NCBI GenBank assembly: GCA_965530755.1
Contig: CBESNA010000012.1
Coordinates: 1-64,000 of the forward strand
From: SZUA-35 sp965530755
Lineage (GTDB): Bacteria; Actinomycetota; Acidimicrobiia; Acidimicrobiales; SZUA-35
Length of the DNA: 64,000 nt
Direction: 5' to 3'
Shown one piece after another: positions 33,407 to 42,189 of this stretch. Both the position numbers and the translations under genes were made by a program. Each line of letters begins with the position of its first letter. Within the stretch, counting starts at the first letter, position 1. The notes under the pieces were generated by a model. The model saw nothing but the letters and a program-made list of their open reading frames with translations, was not told the DNA's origin and searched no databases.

Positions 33407-34301
33407 GATTGTGCACAATTTCCATCTTCACGATCATTCTGCAATCAGTGACGGAGGCCAATCACCCACGCCGGGTCTGGCAACTTTCGCCGCCTTCGCC
33501 AGCGCAGTGGCCGGCGGCACGAGCGTGGGACACCTGCTCTTCGGCAGTCGCTTGCCTCGACAGCCAGAGGACGTGGTCGTGTTCGTGGCCGCCGTGATCC
33601 TCTGCGTGATCGTCGGGTGGTTCATGGTCAACGTGGTCTCGTGGACCGTCGCCCTGCGCCGCGGCCTCACGCTCCGCCGCTTCACCCTTCCCGGCACTCG
33701 TCGCCTGGCACAGGTCTTCCTGGCCCTGTCACTGGGCACCGCATGCATCGCGGAGGCCGACGAATCCCCGACGATGGTGTTGATCGAAGGCGAAGTCGGT
33801 CCGACGACGGTCGAAGCGCGGTCCGGCACGATGGCAACCAGCACGGCACTGTCCAGCACGATGGCAACCAGCACGGCGCCTACGAGTACGACGGCAACCA
33901 GCACGGCGCCTACGAGTGCGACGCCACCTCCGGCCGACGAAGCACCCGGCGAGGCAGCACCGCTCGATCGAGCGCAGCCATCGACCACCACCACTCCGGA
34001 TGTGGAGGCAGCGAGCGACCGACAAGGCGAGGGCGAAATCGACTCCATCCCCGCCCACGACCTGATCGTGAATCGCGGCGACAACCTCTGGTCGCTCAGC
34101 GTCGAGACATTGCAGCGACACGGCATCGCAGATCCGTCGGCGTCGACCGTCGCGTCGTACTGGCGTCTCGTGATCGCCGCGAACAACGTTCGATCCGGCA
34201 ATCCGAACCTGATCGTCGTCGGCGAAACGATCCACATGCCCGCCCACGGGCCGCAGGGCTCGGCTCCTGCGCCACCGCGGCAGACAGTCGCCGCGCGATA
34301 G
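33405..34301 (+). CDS. Membrane-anchored LysM-domain protein
   Basis: 298 residues from the ATG at 33405; the in-frame GTG at 33411 may be the real, leaderless start. Two hydrophobic regions (about 25-50 and 60-90, with VVVFVAAVILCVIVGWFMVN) anchor it. A Ser/Thr/Ala repeat region follows, then an acidic linker, then a LysM module near the C-terminus (LIVNRGDNLWSLSVETLQRHG ... NPNLIVVGETIHMP) that should bind peptidoglycan. It is possibly a relative of the LysM proteins often seen beside actinobacterial Tad or regulator genes, which is an inference. Confidence 0.8.
   Translation: MIVHNFHLHDHSAISDGGQSPTPGLATFAAFASAVAGGTSVGHLLFGSRLPRQPEDVVVFVAAVILCVIVGWFMVNVVSWTVALRRGLTLRRFTLPGTRRLAQVFLALSLGTACIAEADESPTMVLIEGEVGPTTVEARSGTMATSTALSSTMATSTAPTSTTATSTAPTSATPPPADEAPGEAAPLDRAQPSTTTTPDVEAASDRQGEGEIDSIPAHDLIVNRGDNLWSLSVETLQRHGIADPSASTVASYWRLVIAANNVRSGNPNLIVVGETIHMPAHGPQGSAPAPPRQTVAAR
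33825..33925 (+). repeat. 30-bp tandem repeat within the LysM gene
   Basis: Three consecutive 30-bp units (33825-33854, 33855-33884, 33885-33914) plus 11 bases of a fourth encode TMATSTALSS-like decapeptides. Units two and three differ by only two bases. The copy number probably varies between strains and sets the length of a surface linker. Confidence 0.85.
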
Positions 34302-34337
34302 GGAATCTCCCGACCTCGGTGAGGTGTTGCACAGCCC

Positions 34338-34766
34338 ATGGCATCGATCACCGCAGAGCTCCAGTCCGACTACCGAGTTGACATCACGAACGGAACGCAC
34401 ACCTGGCGAGCGGACGAGCCGGTCGACCTCGGGGGTGACAACACGGGCCCCAATCCGTACGACATGCTGCTCGGCGCTGTGGCGGCCTGCACCAGCATCA
34501 CGCTGTCGATGTACGCGAAGCGCAAGAACATCGACATCACTTCGCTCTCGGTCGAGTACTCGCACGAGAAGGTCCACGCCAAGGACTGCGAGCAATGCGA
34601 CGACAGCCACTCCGGCATGATCGACCGCGTCACATCGAAGATCTACATCGACGGCGACTTCGACGAGGCCACCCGCAAGCGGCTGATGGAGATCGCGCAG
34701 CGCTGCCCAGTCCACAAGACGCTCGAGGCCGGCATCGTGTTCGACGAGATCGTCTACGCCGGCTGA
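34338..34766 (+). CDS. OsmC-family protein
   Basis: 142 residues. The family's two redox cysteines are visible in AACTSITLSMYA and QRCPVHKTL, and GGDNTGPNPYDMLLGAVAAC is the usual lead to the first. Some members are organic-hydroperoxide reductases; others have lost that role. Here an extra CEQCDDSH pair is inserted in the middle, which may bind metal. The start follows no strong ribosome site. Confidence 0.88.
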   Translation: MASITAELQSDYRVDITNGTHTWRADEPVDLGGDNTGPNPYDMLLGAVAACTSITLSMYAKRKNIDITSLSVEYSHEKVHAKDCEQCDDSHSGMIDRVTSKIYIDGDFDEATRKRLMEIAQRCPVHKTLEAGIVFDEIVYAG

Positions 34767-34773
34767 CCCGTCG

Positions 34774-34826
34774 CCCCAACCAGAGCCACCCCAACCAGAC
34801 CCACCCCAACCAGACCCACCCCAACC
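34774..34826 (+). repeat. 15-bp tandem repeat after osmC
   Basis: CCCCAACCAGAGCCA (34774-34788), then CCCCAACCAGACCCA twice (34789-34818), then CCCCAACC. It begins 7 bases past the OsmC stop and runs into the hairpin repeat at 34823. It does not look coding. Confidence 0.85.
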
Positions 34827-34905
34827 CGAGGCCACGACCCCCGGAAATGGGGGTCACAAACCTCGGGTTTGAGCCCCACAGAATCGGGGGTGATTGCCTC
34901 GGGTT
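34823..34905 (+). repeat. Intergenic hairpin repeat element, copy A
   Basis: Built from a 20-base box close to GGGGGTCATAGCCTCGGGTT. One inverted copy (34823-34842) and one direct copy (34849-34869) form a long hairpin: AACCCGAGG pairs with CCTCGGGTT and GACCCCC with GGGGGTC around a GGAAAT loop. A further direct box is at 34886-34905, with CCCCACAGAATCGGGG making a second small hairpin between them. Bases 34856-34905 match copy B at 38625-38674 (opposite strand) at 46 of 50 positions. It lies 40 bases upstream of the helicase gene. Confidence 0.85.
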
Positions 34906-34944
34906 CACCGGCAGCGTCCGACGGCTGGTCTAGTCTGAGAACGT

Positions 34945-36972
34945 ATGTTCGATGACCTGAACCCCGAGCAGCGATCCGCTGTCCACCACGACGGCACACC
35001 CCTGCTGATCATCGCCGGCGCCGGAACGGGCAAGACCAAGACCCTCGTCAGCCGCGTCGTGCGCCTGATCGACGACGGCGTCGATCCGAATCGGATCCTG
35101 CTCCTCACCTTCACCCGGCGAGCGGCGGCAGAGATGCTCGGCCGGGTGAAGGCGGCATCGGCCCATCGCGCCGCAGGCCAGGTGTGGGGCGGCACGTTCC
35201 ATGCCACTGCCAACCGGCTCCTTCGATCGGTCGGTCAGAGCGCCGGCCTCTCCCCCAACTTCACCGTGCTCGACCAGGGCGACAGTGTCGACCTCTTCGG
35301 CATGGTCCGCAACGAGGAAGGCTTCGGTGAACGGGGCAAACGATTCCCCCGCAAGGAGACCATCGCCAACGTCTACGGCCGCATGGTGAACAGCCAGGCC
35401 AAGCTCGACGACGTTCTGGAAACGGACTATCCGTGGGTAGCGGACCACGCCGATGACTTCCGCACGATCTTCGCCGCTTACACGGCTCGGAAACGCCAAC
35501 ACCAGGTCCTCGACTACGACGACCTCCTGCTGTTCTGGCGAGGCATCGCGAACAGCGGCTCCGGGGCAGGACTCCGCACGCTGTTCGACCACATCCTGAT
35601 CGACGAATACCAGGACACCAACCCCATCCAGGTCGACATCATCTCCGGCATGGTCGGCCCGACCACCCAGGTGTGCGCGGTCGGCGACGACGCACAAGCC
35701 ATCTACGGATTCCGAGCCGCCACGGTCGAGAACATGTGGCGCTTCGGCGAACGATTCGAGGGTGCAACCACGATCACCCTCGAACAGAACTACCGGTCGA
35801 CGATGCCAGTGCTGGCCGTCGCCAACGCCGTCCTCAATCAGGAGACGGGAGGAGACACCCACTTCCGCAAGGATCTGTGGTCGACGCGGACCAGCGGCCC
35901 TCAACCCGTCCTCGCGGTCCACCACGATGAGGGAGACCAGAGCACCGATGTGGCCGAGCGAATCCTCGATGCTCGCGAACGAGGGATCGACTTGCGCGAA
36001 CAGGCGGTGTTGTTCCGCGCTGGCCATCACGCTGACCACCTCGAGCTGGAACTGACCCGACGTGACATCCCGTACGTGAAATACGGCGGCCTGAAGTATC
36101 TCGAAGCCGCCCACGTCAAGGATCTGCTCGCTCTCCTTCGGGTACTGGAGAACCCAGCCGACCAACTCGCCTGGCACCGCGTGTTCGACACGATCGAAGG
36201 TGTCGGTCCGGCCACGACTCGACGACTCGCCGAGGAACTGGCGATCGCTGACCCCGAGGTCGACTCGGTCGAGCGGCTGCTCTCCGGCGACATCCGTTTC
36301 CCCAGTGCATCGCTCGAGCACGCAGCCGAATTGCGTGCGTCGTTCGACGATTGTCGATCCGACCTCCCGCCGGCCGAACAGATCAACCGGCTCCACCAGT
36401 ACTGCGCAGCCGTGTTCCCTCATCGATACGAGAACGCTGCCGCCCGCCTCGCCGACATCGATCAACTGGCGGCAACCGCGACGCAATATCCTTCACGATC
36501 CCGGCTGCTCACCGAGCTCACACTCGATCCTCCCGGCAAGACTGGCGATCTGGCCGGCCCTCCCCACAAGGACGACGACTGGCTCACGCTGAGCACGATC
36601 CATTCGGCGAAGGGCTGCGAGTGGAGGGCCGTCCATCTCCTCCACGCCGCAGACGGAAACATTCCGTCCGACATGGCGATCGGCGACAAGGCCGGGCTCG
36701 CCGAGGAGCTTCGTCTTCTCTACGTCGCCCTCACCCGGGCGAAAGACGAGCTCTCCGTGCATGTACCGCTTCGCTACCACGTGAACCGCCACGGCACCGA
36801 CGACCGCCACCTGTACGCGCAGATGAGCCGCTTCATCGAGCCTGTCCGCGGGCTCTTCGACGAGACCTCGCCCGCTACGAGCGATGCGGTCGTCGATCTC
36901 AACACGGCGGTCATCGACGGCGTCGGTGTGGCCGACGAGGTCGACTCGATGCTCACCGCGCTCTGGTCTTGA
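34945..36972 (+). CDS. UvrD/PcrA-type ATP-dependent DNA helicase
   Basis: 675 residues with the full superfamily 1A set: Q motif LNPEQRSAV, Walker A IAGAGTGKTKTL (about 23-34), LTFTRRAAAEM, HILIDEYQDTN (Walker B), CAVGDDAQAIYGFRAA (III), LEQNYRS (IV), TIHSAKGCEWRAV (V) and LLYVALTRAKDEL (VI). It is close to the short UvrD-like helicases of actinobacteria rather than to RecB or AddA; no nuclease domain is present. It unwinds DNA 3' to 5' in repair. The next genes are another repair enzyme and a methyltransferase. Confidence 0.95.
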   Translation: MFDDLNPEQRSAVHHDGTPLLIIAGAGTGKTKTLVSRVVRLIDDGVDPNRILLLTFTRRAAAEMLGRVKAASAHRAAGQVWGGTFHATANRLLRSVGQSAGLSPNFTVLDQGDSVDLFGMVRNEEGFGERGKRFPRKETIANVYGRMVNSQAKLDDVLETDYPWVADHADDFRTIFAAYTARKRQHQVLDYDDLLLFWRGIANSGSGAGLRTLFDHILIDEYQDTNPIQVDIISGMVGPTTQVCAVGDDAQAIYGFRAATVENMWRFGERFEGATTITLEQNYRSTMPVLAVANAVLNQETGGDTHFRKDLWSTRTSGPQPVLAVHHDEGDQSTDVAERILDARERGIDLREQAVLFRAGHHADHLELELTRRDIPYVKYGGLKYLEAAHVKDLLALLRVLENPADQLAWHRVFDTIEGVGPATTRRLAEELAIADPEVDSVERLLSGDIRFPSASLEHAAELRASFDDCRSDLPPAEQINRLHQYCAAVFPHRYENAAARLADIDQLAATATQYPSRSRLLTELTLDPPGKTGDLAGPPHKDDDWLTLSTIHSAKGCEWRAVHLLHAADGNIPSDMAIGDKAGLAEELRLLYVALTRAKDELSVHVPLRYHVNRHGTDDRHLYAQMSRFIEPVRGLFDETSPATSDAVVDLNTAVIDGVGVADEVDSMLTALWS

Positions 36973-37035
36973 ACACACGGTCGGTCGTGACCAAGCGGTC
37001 GTGACGCCATCCCGGGGAGTCGGTAGGTTGGCGCG

Positions 37036-37944
37036 ATGCCCGGCACCGGTGAGCCTGACTCACGTCGCACCATCATGGTGTCGGCATCGCTGCGACTCAA
37101 GGCGACCGTGCGAGGAGCCAAGGACCCAGTCATGGTCGGCCCAGGGGAATCATGGTGGAGCACCCGCACCCCCGACGGGACCGGAACCCTTCGCCTGACC
37201 CGCACCACCGACACCGAGGTGTCGGCCGAGGCGTGGGGCGAGGGCTCTGCTTGGCTGCTCGAGCAGGCGCCGAAACTCCTCGGCCAACTCGACGACCTCG
37301 ACGGCTTCGAGCCCGCAGGCCCCGTCGCCCACGCGTGGGCCCGCTACCCGTTCGTTCTCTCCCGAACCGACCGGCCGTGGGATGCACTCGTCGGCGCAGT
37401 CTTCGGTCAGAAGGTCCAGGTCACCAAAGCACATCAGAGTCGCCGCCAACTAGCGAGACGCTTTGGCGAACCCTCACCCGGGCCACGCGGTGGCTGGATC
37501 CTGCCCAGCCCGGCAACCGTCGCCGACATGGCCTACTACGACTTCCACCCGCTCGGCGTCGAACGCAAACGAGCCGACATACTCATTCGTGTCGCCAAGG
37601 AACTGCGGAGACTTCCGCGCCTCACCGAGAACTCCACACCGGCGCAGGTGAAGGCCAGACTCGAACGTATTCGAGGTATCGGGCCATGGACGACCAACAT
37701 GGTGACGGCGGTGACCATGGGCGACGCCGACGCCGTCCCTGTCGGCGACTATCACATCCCGAACACGGTCGCCTGGTTCCTCGAACGTGAGGAACGAGCA
37801 ACCGACGAGCGCATGCTCGAACTGCTCGAGCCGTATGCCGGTCACCGCTGGCGGGTGGTCCGCCTGGCCAAGAGCTCGGGGAAAGCGCCGGCCTACGGGC
37901 CGAGGATGTCACTCACGTCAGACGGAATGCATCGAGGAGCATGA
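37036..37944 (+). CDS. AlkA-like DNA-3-methyladenine glycosylase (HhH-GPD)
   Basis: 302 residues. The HhH-GPD core shows LERIRGIGPWTTNMVTAVTMGDADAVPVGDYHIP, with the hairpin GIGPWT and the catalytic Asp of the GDYHI segment. The N-terminal beta domain is of the AlkA type. It should excise alkylated bases, and with the Tag and UDG genes in this window it widens the base-excision set. Its ATG lies 63 bases after the helicase; the stop overlaps the methyltransferase start (ATGA). Confidence 0.88.
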   Translation: MPGTGEPDSRRTIMVSASLRLKATVRGAKDPVMVGPGESWWSTRTPDGTGTLRLTRTTDTEVSAEAWGEGSAWLLEQAPKLLGQLDDLDGFEPAGPVAHAWARYPFVLSRTDRPWDALVGAVFGQKVQVTKAHQSRRQLARRFGEPSPGPRGGWILPSPATVADMAYYDFHPLGVERKRADILIRVAKELRRLPRLTENSTPAQVKARLERIRGIGPWTTNMVTAVTMGDADAVPVGDYHIPNTVAWFLEREERATDERMLELLEPYAGHRWRVVRLAKSSGKAPAYGPRMSLTSDGMHRGA

Positions 37945-38603
37945 TGAGATCATTCGGAATCCCACAGGACATCCACCGCTACGTCCTCGACCACTCGAAT
38001 CCACAACACGATCCAGCGACGTCGTGGTTGTCGAAGGCGACCCGCGAGCGGTTCCCGGACCGCGCCGGCATGAACATCGGATCCGACCAGGGCCAGTTCC
38101 TCCAGTCACTGGTTGAACTCAGCAACGCTCGGACGGTGGTCGAGGTGGGAACCTTCACCGGTATGTCCGCCCTGTGGTTGGCCCGCGGGCTGCCGAGCGA
38201 CGGCCGGATGATCTGCTTGGAGCTCGTGGACACCTATCTCGAGACCGCCAAGCACGCCTGGACGCTCGCCGGCGTTGCCGACCGCATCGACGTTCGCCTC
38301 GGTCCTGCAGCTGACACTCTCGGCGCGATGGACAACTCGCCGCACATCGATCTCGCATTCATCGATGCAGACAAGACCGGCTACGCGACCTACCTCGACC
38401 TTCTCCTCCCGAGGCTCACCCATCGTGGGGTGATCCTCGTCGACAACGTGTTGTGGAGTGGCCGGGTGATCGACGACACCGACACCTCGCCGGACACCGA
38501 GGCCCTCCGAGCGTTCAACGACGACGTTGCACGACGAGACGACTGTGACGCCGTGATCCTGACGATCGGCGACGGCGTCACCATGATCCGACCCCGACGC
38601 TGA
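37941..38603 (+). CDS. O-methyltransferase, SAM-dependent
   Basis: 220 residues of the class I, COMT-like O-methyltransferase family. VVEVGTFTGMSALWLARGLP is the SAM-binding loop, MICLELVDTYLETAK holds the ribose-binding acid, and LAFIDADKTGYATYLDLLLP and ILVDNVLWSG carry the metal-binding Asp/Asn. The likely substrate is a small catechol or a carboxylate; it cannot be named. Coupled to the glycosylase gene by a 4-base overlap. Confidence 0.9.
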   Translation: MMRSFGIPQDIHRYVLDHSNPQHDPATSWLSKATRERFPDRAGMNIGSDQGQFLQSLVELSNARTVVEVGTFTGMSALWLARGLPSDGRMICLELVDTYLETAKHAWTLAGVADRIDVRLGPAADTLGAMDNSPHIDLAFIDADKTGYATYLDLLLPRLTHRGVILVDNVLWSGRVIDDTDTSPDTEALRAFNDDVARRDDCDAVILTIGDGVTMIRPRR

Positions 38604-38624
38604 GCTCGCCGGAGGCTGAGCCCA

Positions 38625-38674
38625 AACCCGAGGCTATGACCCCCGATTCTGTGGGGTACAAACCCGAGGTTTGT
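38625..38674 (-). repeat. Intergenic hairpin repeat element, copy B (inverted)
   Basis: Read on the minus strand it matches 34856-34905 at 46 of 50 positions. Direct boxes AACCCGAGG at 38625-38633 and 38661-38669 are 36 bp apart, as in copy A, with ACCCC/GGGGT forming a hairpin between them. It fills the gap between the convergent O-methyltransferase and lactone oxidase genes, where it could also act as a transcription stop. Confidence 0.85.
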
Positions 38675-38678
38675 CGGG

Positions 38679-40004
38679 TCAGCCGAGGACGCGGGTGGTG
38701 TAGGGGTTCCTGTAGACGCCGGTCGGGTCCAGCTTGCTCCGCACCTCCATGAAGCGGTCCCACTCCGGATATCTCGGCGCCAGCGACGCGGCGTCCTGGA
38801 AATGCAGCTTCCCCCAGTGCGGCCGACCGTCGTAGTCGTCCATGATCTTCTCGACGCCCTGGAAGTAGTTCGTGTAGTCGACACCCTTCGCCCGATGCAC
38901 GGCGATCCACGCGCTGGTACGTCCCTGCCCCGTCGACAGCGGAATGTCGTCTGCCGCCGACACCCGACACTCGATCGGAAACACGATCGGCTCGCCCAGC
39001 TCCTTCGTGAAGTCACGCACCCGGCGGAACGCCTCTGGCAGCGCTTCGATCGGGATGCCGTACTCCATCTCGCAGAACTTGACCAGGCGAGGTGAAGCGA
39101 ACACCCGGTCACTCCGGTCAACCAGCTCCCGCTCTCCGGCGGCGGAACTGATCACCTTCGCCACCCTCGGTACGGCCGTCGGCCAACGCTTGGCCACGGC
39201 GCAGATCGCCCCGAAGGCGAGGTTCTCGCTCACGATCTTGTTCATGAAGTACGCCGGCTTCGACTCCGGTTTAGCCGCCCGTTGTGTCCGATTGTTGCGC
39301 TTCACCATCGCCCGCTGCGTCCCGGGCACCCAGAAGAACTCGAAATGGTCGTTGCCGGCAGCATGCTCGGCGAACCCGTCGAGCAGCTCATCGAGCGGTT
39401 CGGCGCTCTCCTGCACGTGGAGGTTGAACGCAGGAACACACTGGATCGTGACCTTGGTGACCACGCCAAGAGCTCCGATGCCCACACGCGCCACCGCCAG
39501 GACCTCAGGGTTCGTGTGCTCGTCGCACCAGAGAATCTCACCGCTGCCGGTGACGATCTCCATGCCAACGATGGTGGTGGCCAAATTCCCCAGGAGCAGA
39601 CCGGTGCCGTGAGTCGCCGTGCCGATCGCTCCGGCGACGGTCTGGTAGGCGATGTCGCCGAGATTCGGCATGGCCAGACCGGCCTCGGCCAGCGCCACGT
39701 TCAGGTCGGCCAGCGTGATCCCTGCCTGCACCGTCACCCGGTGATGTTCGTGGTCGATCGACTCGACCCGGTTTATCCGATCGAGCGACAGCATCTGTCC
39801 GCTCGTGCAAGCCGCGGCGGTGAACGAATGACCCGAGCCCACCGCCTTCACCGTCTCACCGTCGGCCGCAGCCTTCGACACGATCGTGGAGACCGTGGCG
39901 ACCGAATTGGGCCGATGCTGACCGGCGGGAAGGCACACTTGGTTGCCGGCCCAGTTGCGAAACTCCTTGTTCCTCGACCGGCCGAGCTTCACTGAACCAC
40001 CCAC
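38679..40004 (-). CDS. Sugar-1,4-lactone oxidase family FAD enzyme
   Basis: 441 residues. The FAD-binding PCMH domain shows AVGSGHSFTAAACTSGQML and QTVAGAIGTATHGTG, and the C-terminal ALO domain ends with GRPHWGKLH and LDPTGVYRNPYT, the hallmark of aldonolactone oxidases (L-gulono-, D-arabinono-lactone oxidase). It should oxidise an aldonolactone and reduce oxygen or another acceptor. The start is GTG at 40004, one base from the divergent DUF72 ATG, so the promoter must lie within the neighbour's coding sequence. Confidence 0.9.
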   Translation of the reverse strand: MGGSVKLGRSRNKEFRNWAGNQVCLPAGQHRPNSVATVSTIVSKAAADGETVKAVGSGHSFTAAACTSGQMLSLDRINRVESIDHEHHRVTVQAGITLADLNVALAEAGLAMPNLGDIAYQTVAGAIGTATHGTGLLLGNLATTIVGMEIVTGSGEILWCDEHTNPEVLAVARVGIGALGVVTKVTIQCVPAFNLHVQESAEPLDELLDGFAEHAAGNDHFEFFWVPGTQRAMVKRNNRTQRAAKPESKPAYFMNKIVSENLAFGAICAVAKRWPTAVPRVAKVISSAAGERELVDRSDRVFASPRLVKFCEMEYGIPIEALPEAFRRVRDFTKELGEPIVFPIECRVSAADDIPLSTGQGRTSAWIAVHRAKGVDYTNYFQGVEKIMDDYDGRPHWGKLHFQDAASLAPRYPEWDRFMEVRSKLDPTGVYRNPYTTRVLG

Positions 40005-40005
40005 G

Positions 40006-40959
40006 ATGACGCCTCCTCAGACCCAACCAACGTACGGGATCACCGATGCCGCAGTACAACCCCGGCTTCGCGTCGGCTGTGCGATGTGGGCCCACCGGGA
40101 ATGGGTGGGACGCCACCTCCCAGGACACGTCCGCACCGGTGGCGAGCTCGCGGCCTATGCAACCTGGTGCGAGACGGTCGAAGGAAACACGACCTTTTAC
40201 GCCACACCTCCGTCGACGACCATCGACCGATGGCTTGCGGAGACCCCAGACGGCTTCCAGTTCTGTTTCAAGCTTCCTCGCACGATCACCCACGAGCGAC
40301 GACTCCGGAACGCCGATGGCCTCACCGACGAATTCTGCGAACGCATCGCTCCGCTCGGCGAGCGACTCGGCCCGATCCAGATCCAGCTCCCGCCGTCGTT
40401 CAGCGGCGACGACCTACCTGCGCTCGACGCCATGCTCGCTCGGCTGCCTTCGCTCGATGGCGATTCCGGCTGGGCCGTCGAGCTCCGGCACCCCGACTTC
40501 TTCGTCGGCGGAGCCTTCGAGCGCCCGGTCGACGATCTCCTGAGCGGTCGAGGGATCAATCGTGTGATCCTCGACTCGAGGGCGCTCTTCGATCGCCCCG
40601 CCGTGACCGAGGAAGAGGTCGACGCCTGGGACAAGAAGCCCCGCCTACCGGTGCGGCCGATCGCCACGTCGACGCGCCCGATCGTCAGGCTCATCGGGAG
40701 CTCCGACCTTGATGCCAGTCTGGAGCGCTGGGCCCAGTGGGTGCCCACGATCGTCCGCTGGCTCACCGAGGGACGGTCGCCGTCGATCTTCACCCACACA
40801 CCGGACAACATCGACTCCCTCCCCCTCGCCCGCCGCTTTCATGACCTCGTGGCCGACGCAGCCGAGGACGCCGGGCAGCCCCGTCCGACGGCCCCTGAAC
40901 CGCGTACTGCCGACGAGCAACTCCCGCTCCTGGAAGCAGAGACGAACAAGAGCGGGTAG
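40006..40959 (+). CDS. DUF72 family protein
   Basis: 317 residues with the DUF72 TIM-barrel signatures: RLRVGCAMWAHREW at the start, TVEGNTTFYATPP, GFQFCFKLPRTITHE, GPIQIQLPPSF and the late SPSIFTHTPDNIDSLPLARRF. The biochemical function is unknown. The C-terminal tail is Pro/Glu-rich. The ATG at 40006 almost touches the divergent oxidase start. Confidence 0.9.
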   Translation: MTPPQTQPTYGITDAAVQPRLRVGCAMWAHREWVGRHLPGHVRTGGELAAYATWCETVEGNTTFYATPPSTTIDRWLAETPDGFQFCFKLPRTITHERRLRNADGLTDEFCERIAPLGERLGPIQIQLPPSFSGDDLPALDAMLARLPSLDGDSGWAVELRHPDFFVGGAFERPVDDLLSGRGINRVILDSRALFDRPAVTEEEVDAWDKKPRLPVRPIATSTRPIVRLIGSSDLDASLERWAQWVPTIVRWLTEGRSPSIFTHTPDNIDSLPLARRFHDLVADAAEDAGQPRPTAPEPRTADEQLPLLEAETNKSG

Positions 40960-40968
40960 AAACAACTC

Positions 40969-42189
40969 GTGCGCGTCGGAATCATTGGAGCAGGGCTGTC
41001 CGGATTGGCAGCTGCGAAGGAAGTCACGGCCGCCGGCCACGACATCGTGGTCTTCGAGGCCTCTGATGGCCCGGGCGGCCGAGTCCGTACCGATCTGGTC
41101 GATGGCTACCGGCTCGATCGCGGATTCCAGATCATGCTCACGGCCTATCCGGAGTGTCGGGAGATGCTCGACTACGACCGTCTCGATCTCCGGACATTCC
41201 AGCCCGGCGCACTGGTCCGCATCGCAGACTCGTTCCATCGCGTCGGCGACCCGCTGCGCGATCCTCGCCAGCTGAAGGCCACGCTGATGGCACCGATCGG
41301 GACCCCCCTCGACAAGCTGCGGATCCTTGCGTATCGACTGAAGGTCAAGCGCGGTTCGATCGAGTCGATGTGGGACGGCATCGGCACCACGGCGTTGCAT
41401 CGGTTCGAAAAGCTCGGCTTCTCGGATCGCATGATCCAGCGCTTCCTCCAGCCGCTCTTCTCCGGGATCACGCTCGATTCCGATCTCCAAGGCAGCAGCC
41501 TGGTCGTCGACTTCGTGTTCCGCATGCTCTCCGCCGGCGACGCCGCTGTTCCGGCGAAGGGCATGGGCGCAATCTCGGACCAGCTCGCTGCCTCGCTGCC
41601 CCCCGGAGCCCTCCAGTTCGGGGCAAGGGTCGAGAGAATCACGGCCTCGACGATCGCCGTGGCCGACGGCAACGAGGCCTCGTTCGACGCGGTCATCGTC
41701 GCCACAGACGCCTCGGAATCCGCTCGACTCGCCGGCACCGAAGATCCGGGCTGGAACGGAGTCACGAGTGTCTGGCTCAGTGCCCCGGTCGCACCCGTCA
41801 AGGAGCCGATCCTCGCCCTCAATGGCACCGGAATCGGCGCCATCAACTCGTTGGCACCCATGAGCCATGTCAGCAGCGACTACGCACCACCCGGACATCA
41901 CCTGATCGTTGTGTCTGCTCCCACGATCGATCAGGGAGCACCCGCGGCAATGCGCAAACAACTCGTCGACTGGTTCGGCCCCGTGGCCGACACCTACGCC
42001 GAGCTTCGCGTCGATCGCATCGAGAAGGCCCAGCCCAAACAACTCCCCGGCCACGACGCCCGGGCCCCCGTCGAGGCAAACGGCATGTTCGTCGCCGGCG
42101 ATCACCGACGCGACGCCTCGCTCAACGGTGCGATCGCCTCCGGCCGGGCAGCAGCCCAGGCGGCGATCCGTTCGATCTCGCCGATCTAG
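40969..42189 (+). CDS. FAD-dependent amine-oxidase/PPO-like oxidoreductase
   Basis: 406 residues from a GTG. The ADP-binding fold is GIIGAGLSGLAAAKEV with the FEASDGPGGRVRT second motif, and the C-terminal FAD motif is GMFVAGDHRRDASLNGAIASGRAAA. The centre resembles protoporphyrinogen-oxidase or phytoene-desaturase-like enzymes rather than classical monoamine oxidase. Substrate unknown. It starts 9 bases after DUF72, so probably the same operon; its stop overlaps the convergent methyltransferase by 4 bases. Confidence 0.88.
   Translation: MRVGIIGAGLSGLAAAKEVTAAGHDIVVFEASDGPGGRVRTDLVDGYRLDRGFQIMLTAYPECREMLDYDRLDLRTFQPGALVRIADSFHRVGDPLRDPRQLKATLMAPIGTPLDKLRILAYRLKVKRGSIESMWDGIGTTALHRFEKLGFSDRMIQRFLQPLFSGITLDSDLQGSSLVVDFVFRMLSAGDAAVPAKGMGAISDQLAASLPPGALQFGARVERITASTIAVADGNEASFDAVIVATDASESARLAGTEDPGWNGVTSVWLSAPVAPVKEPILALNGTGIGAINSLAPMSHVSSDYAPPGHHLIVVSAPTIDQGAPAAMRKQLVDWFGPVADTYAELRVDRIEKAQPKQLPGHDARAPVEANGMFVAGDHRRDASLNGAIASGRAAAQAAIRSISPI

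Noticed and set aside
33825..34905. CRISPR array
   Set aside because: The 30-bp and 15-bp units are contiguous with no spacers, and the 36-bp spaced boxes number only two or three per site. No cas genes are present.
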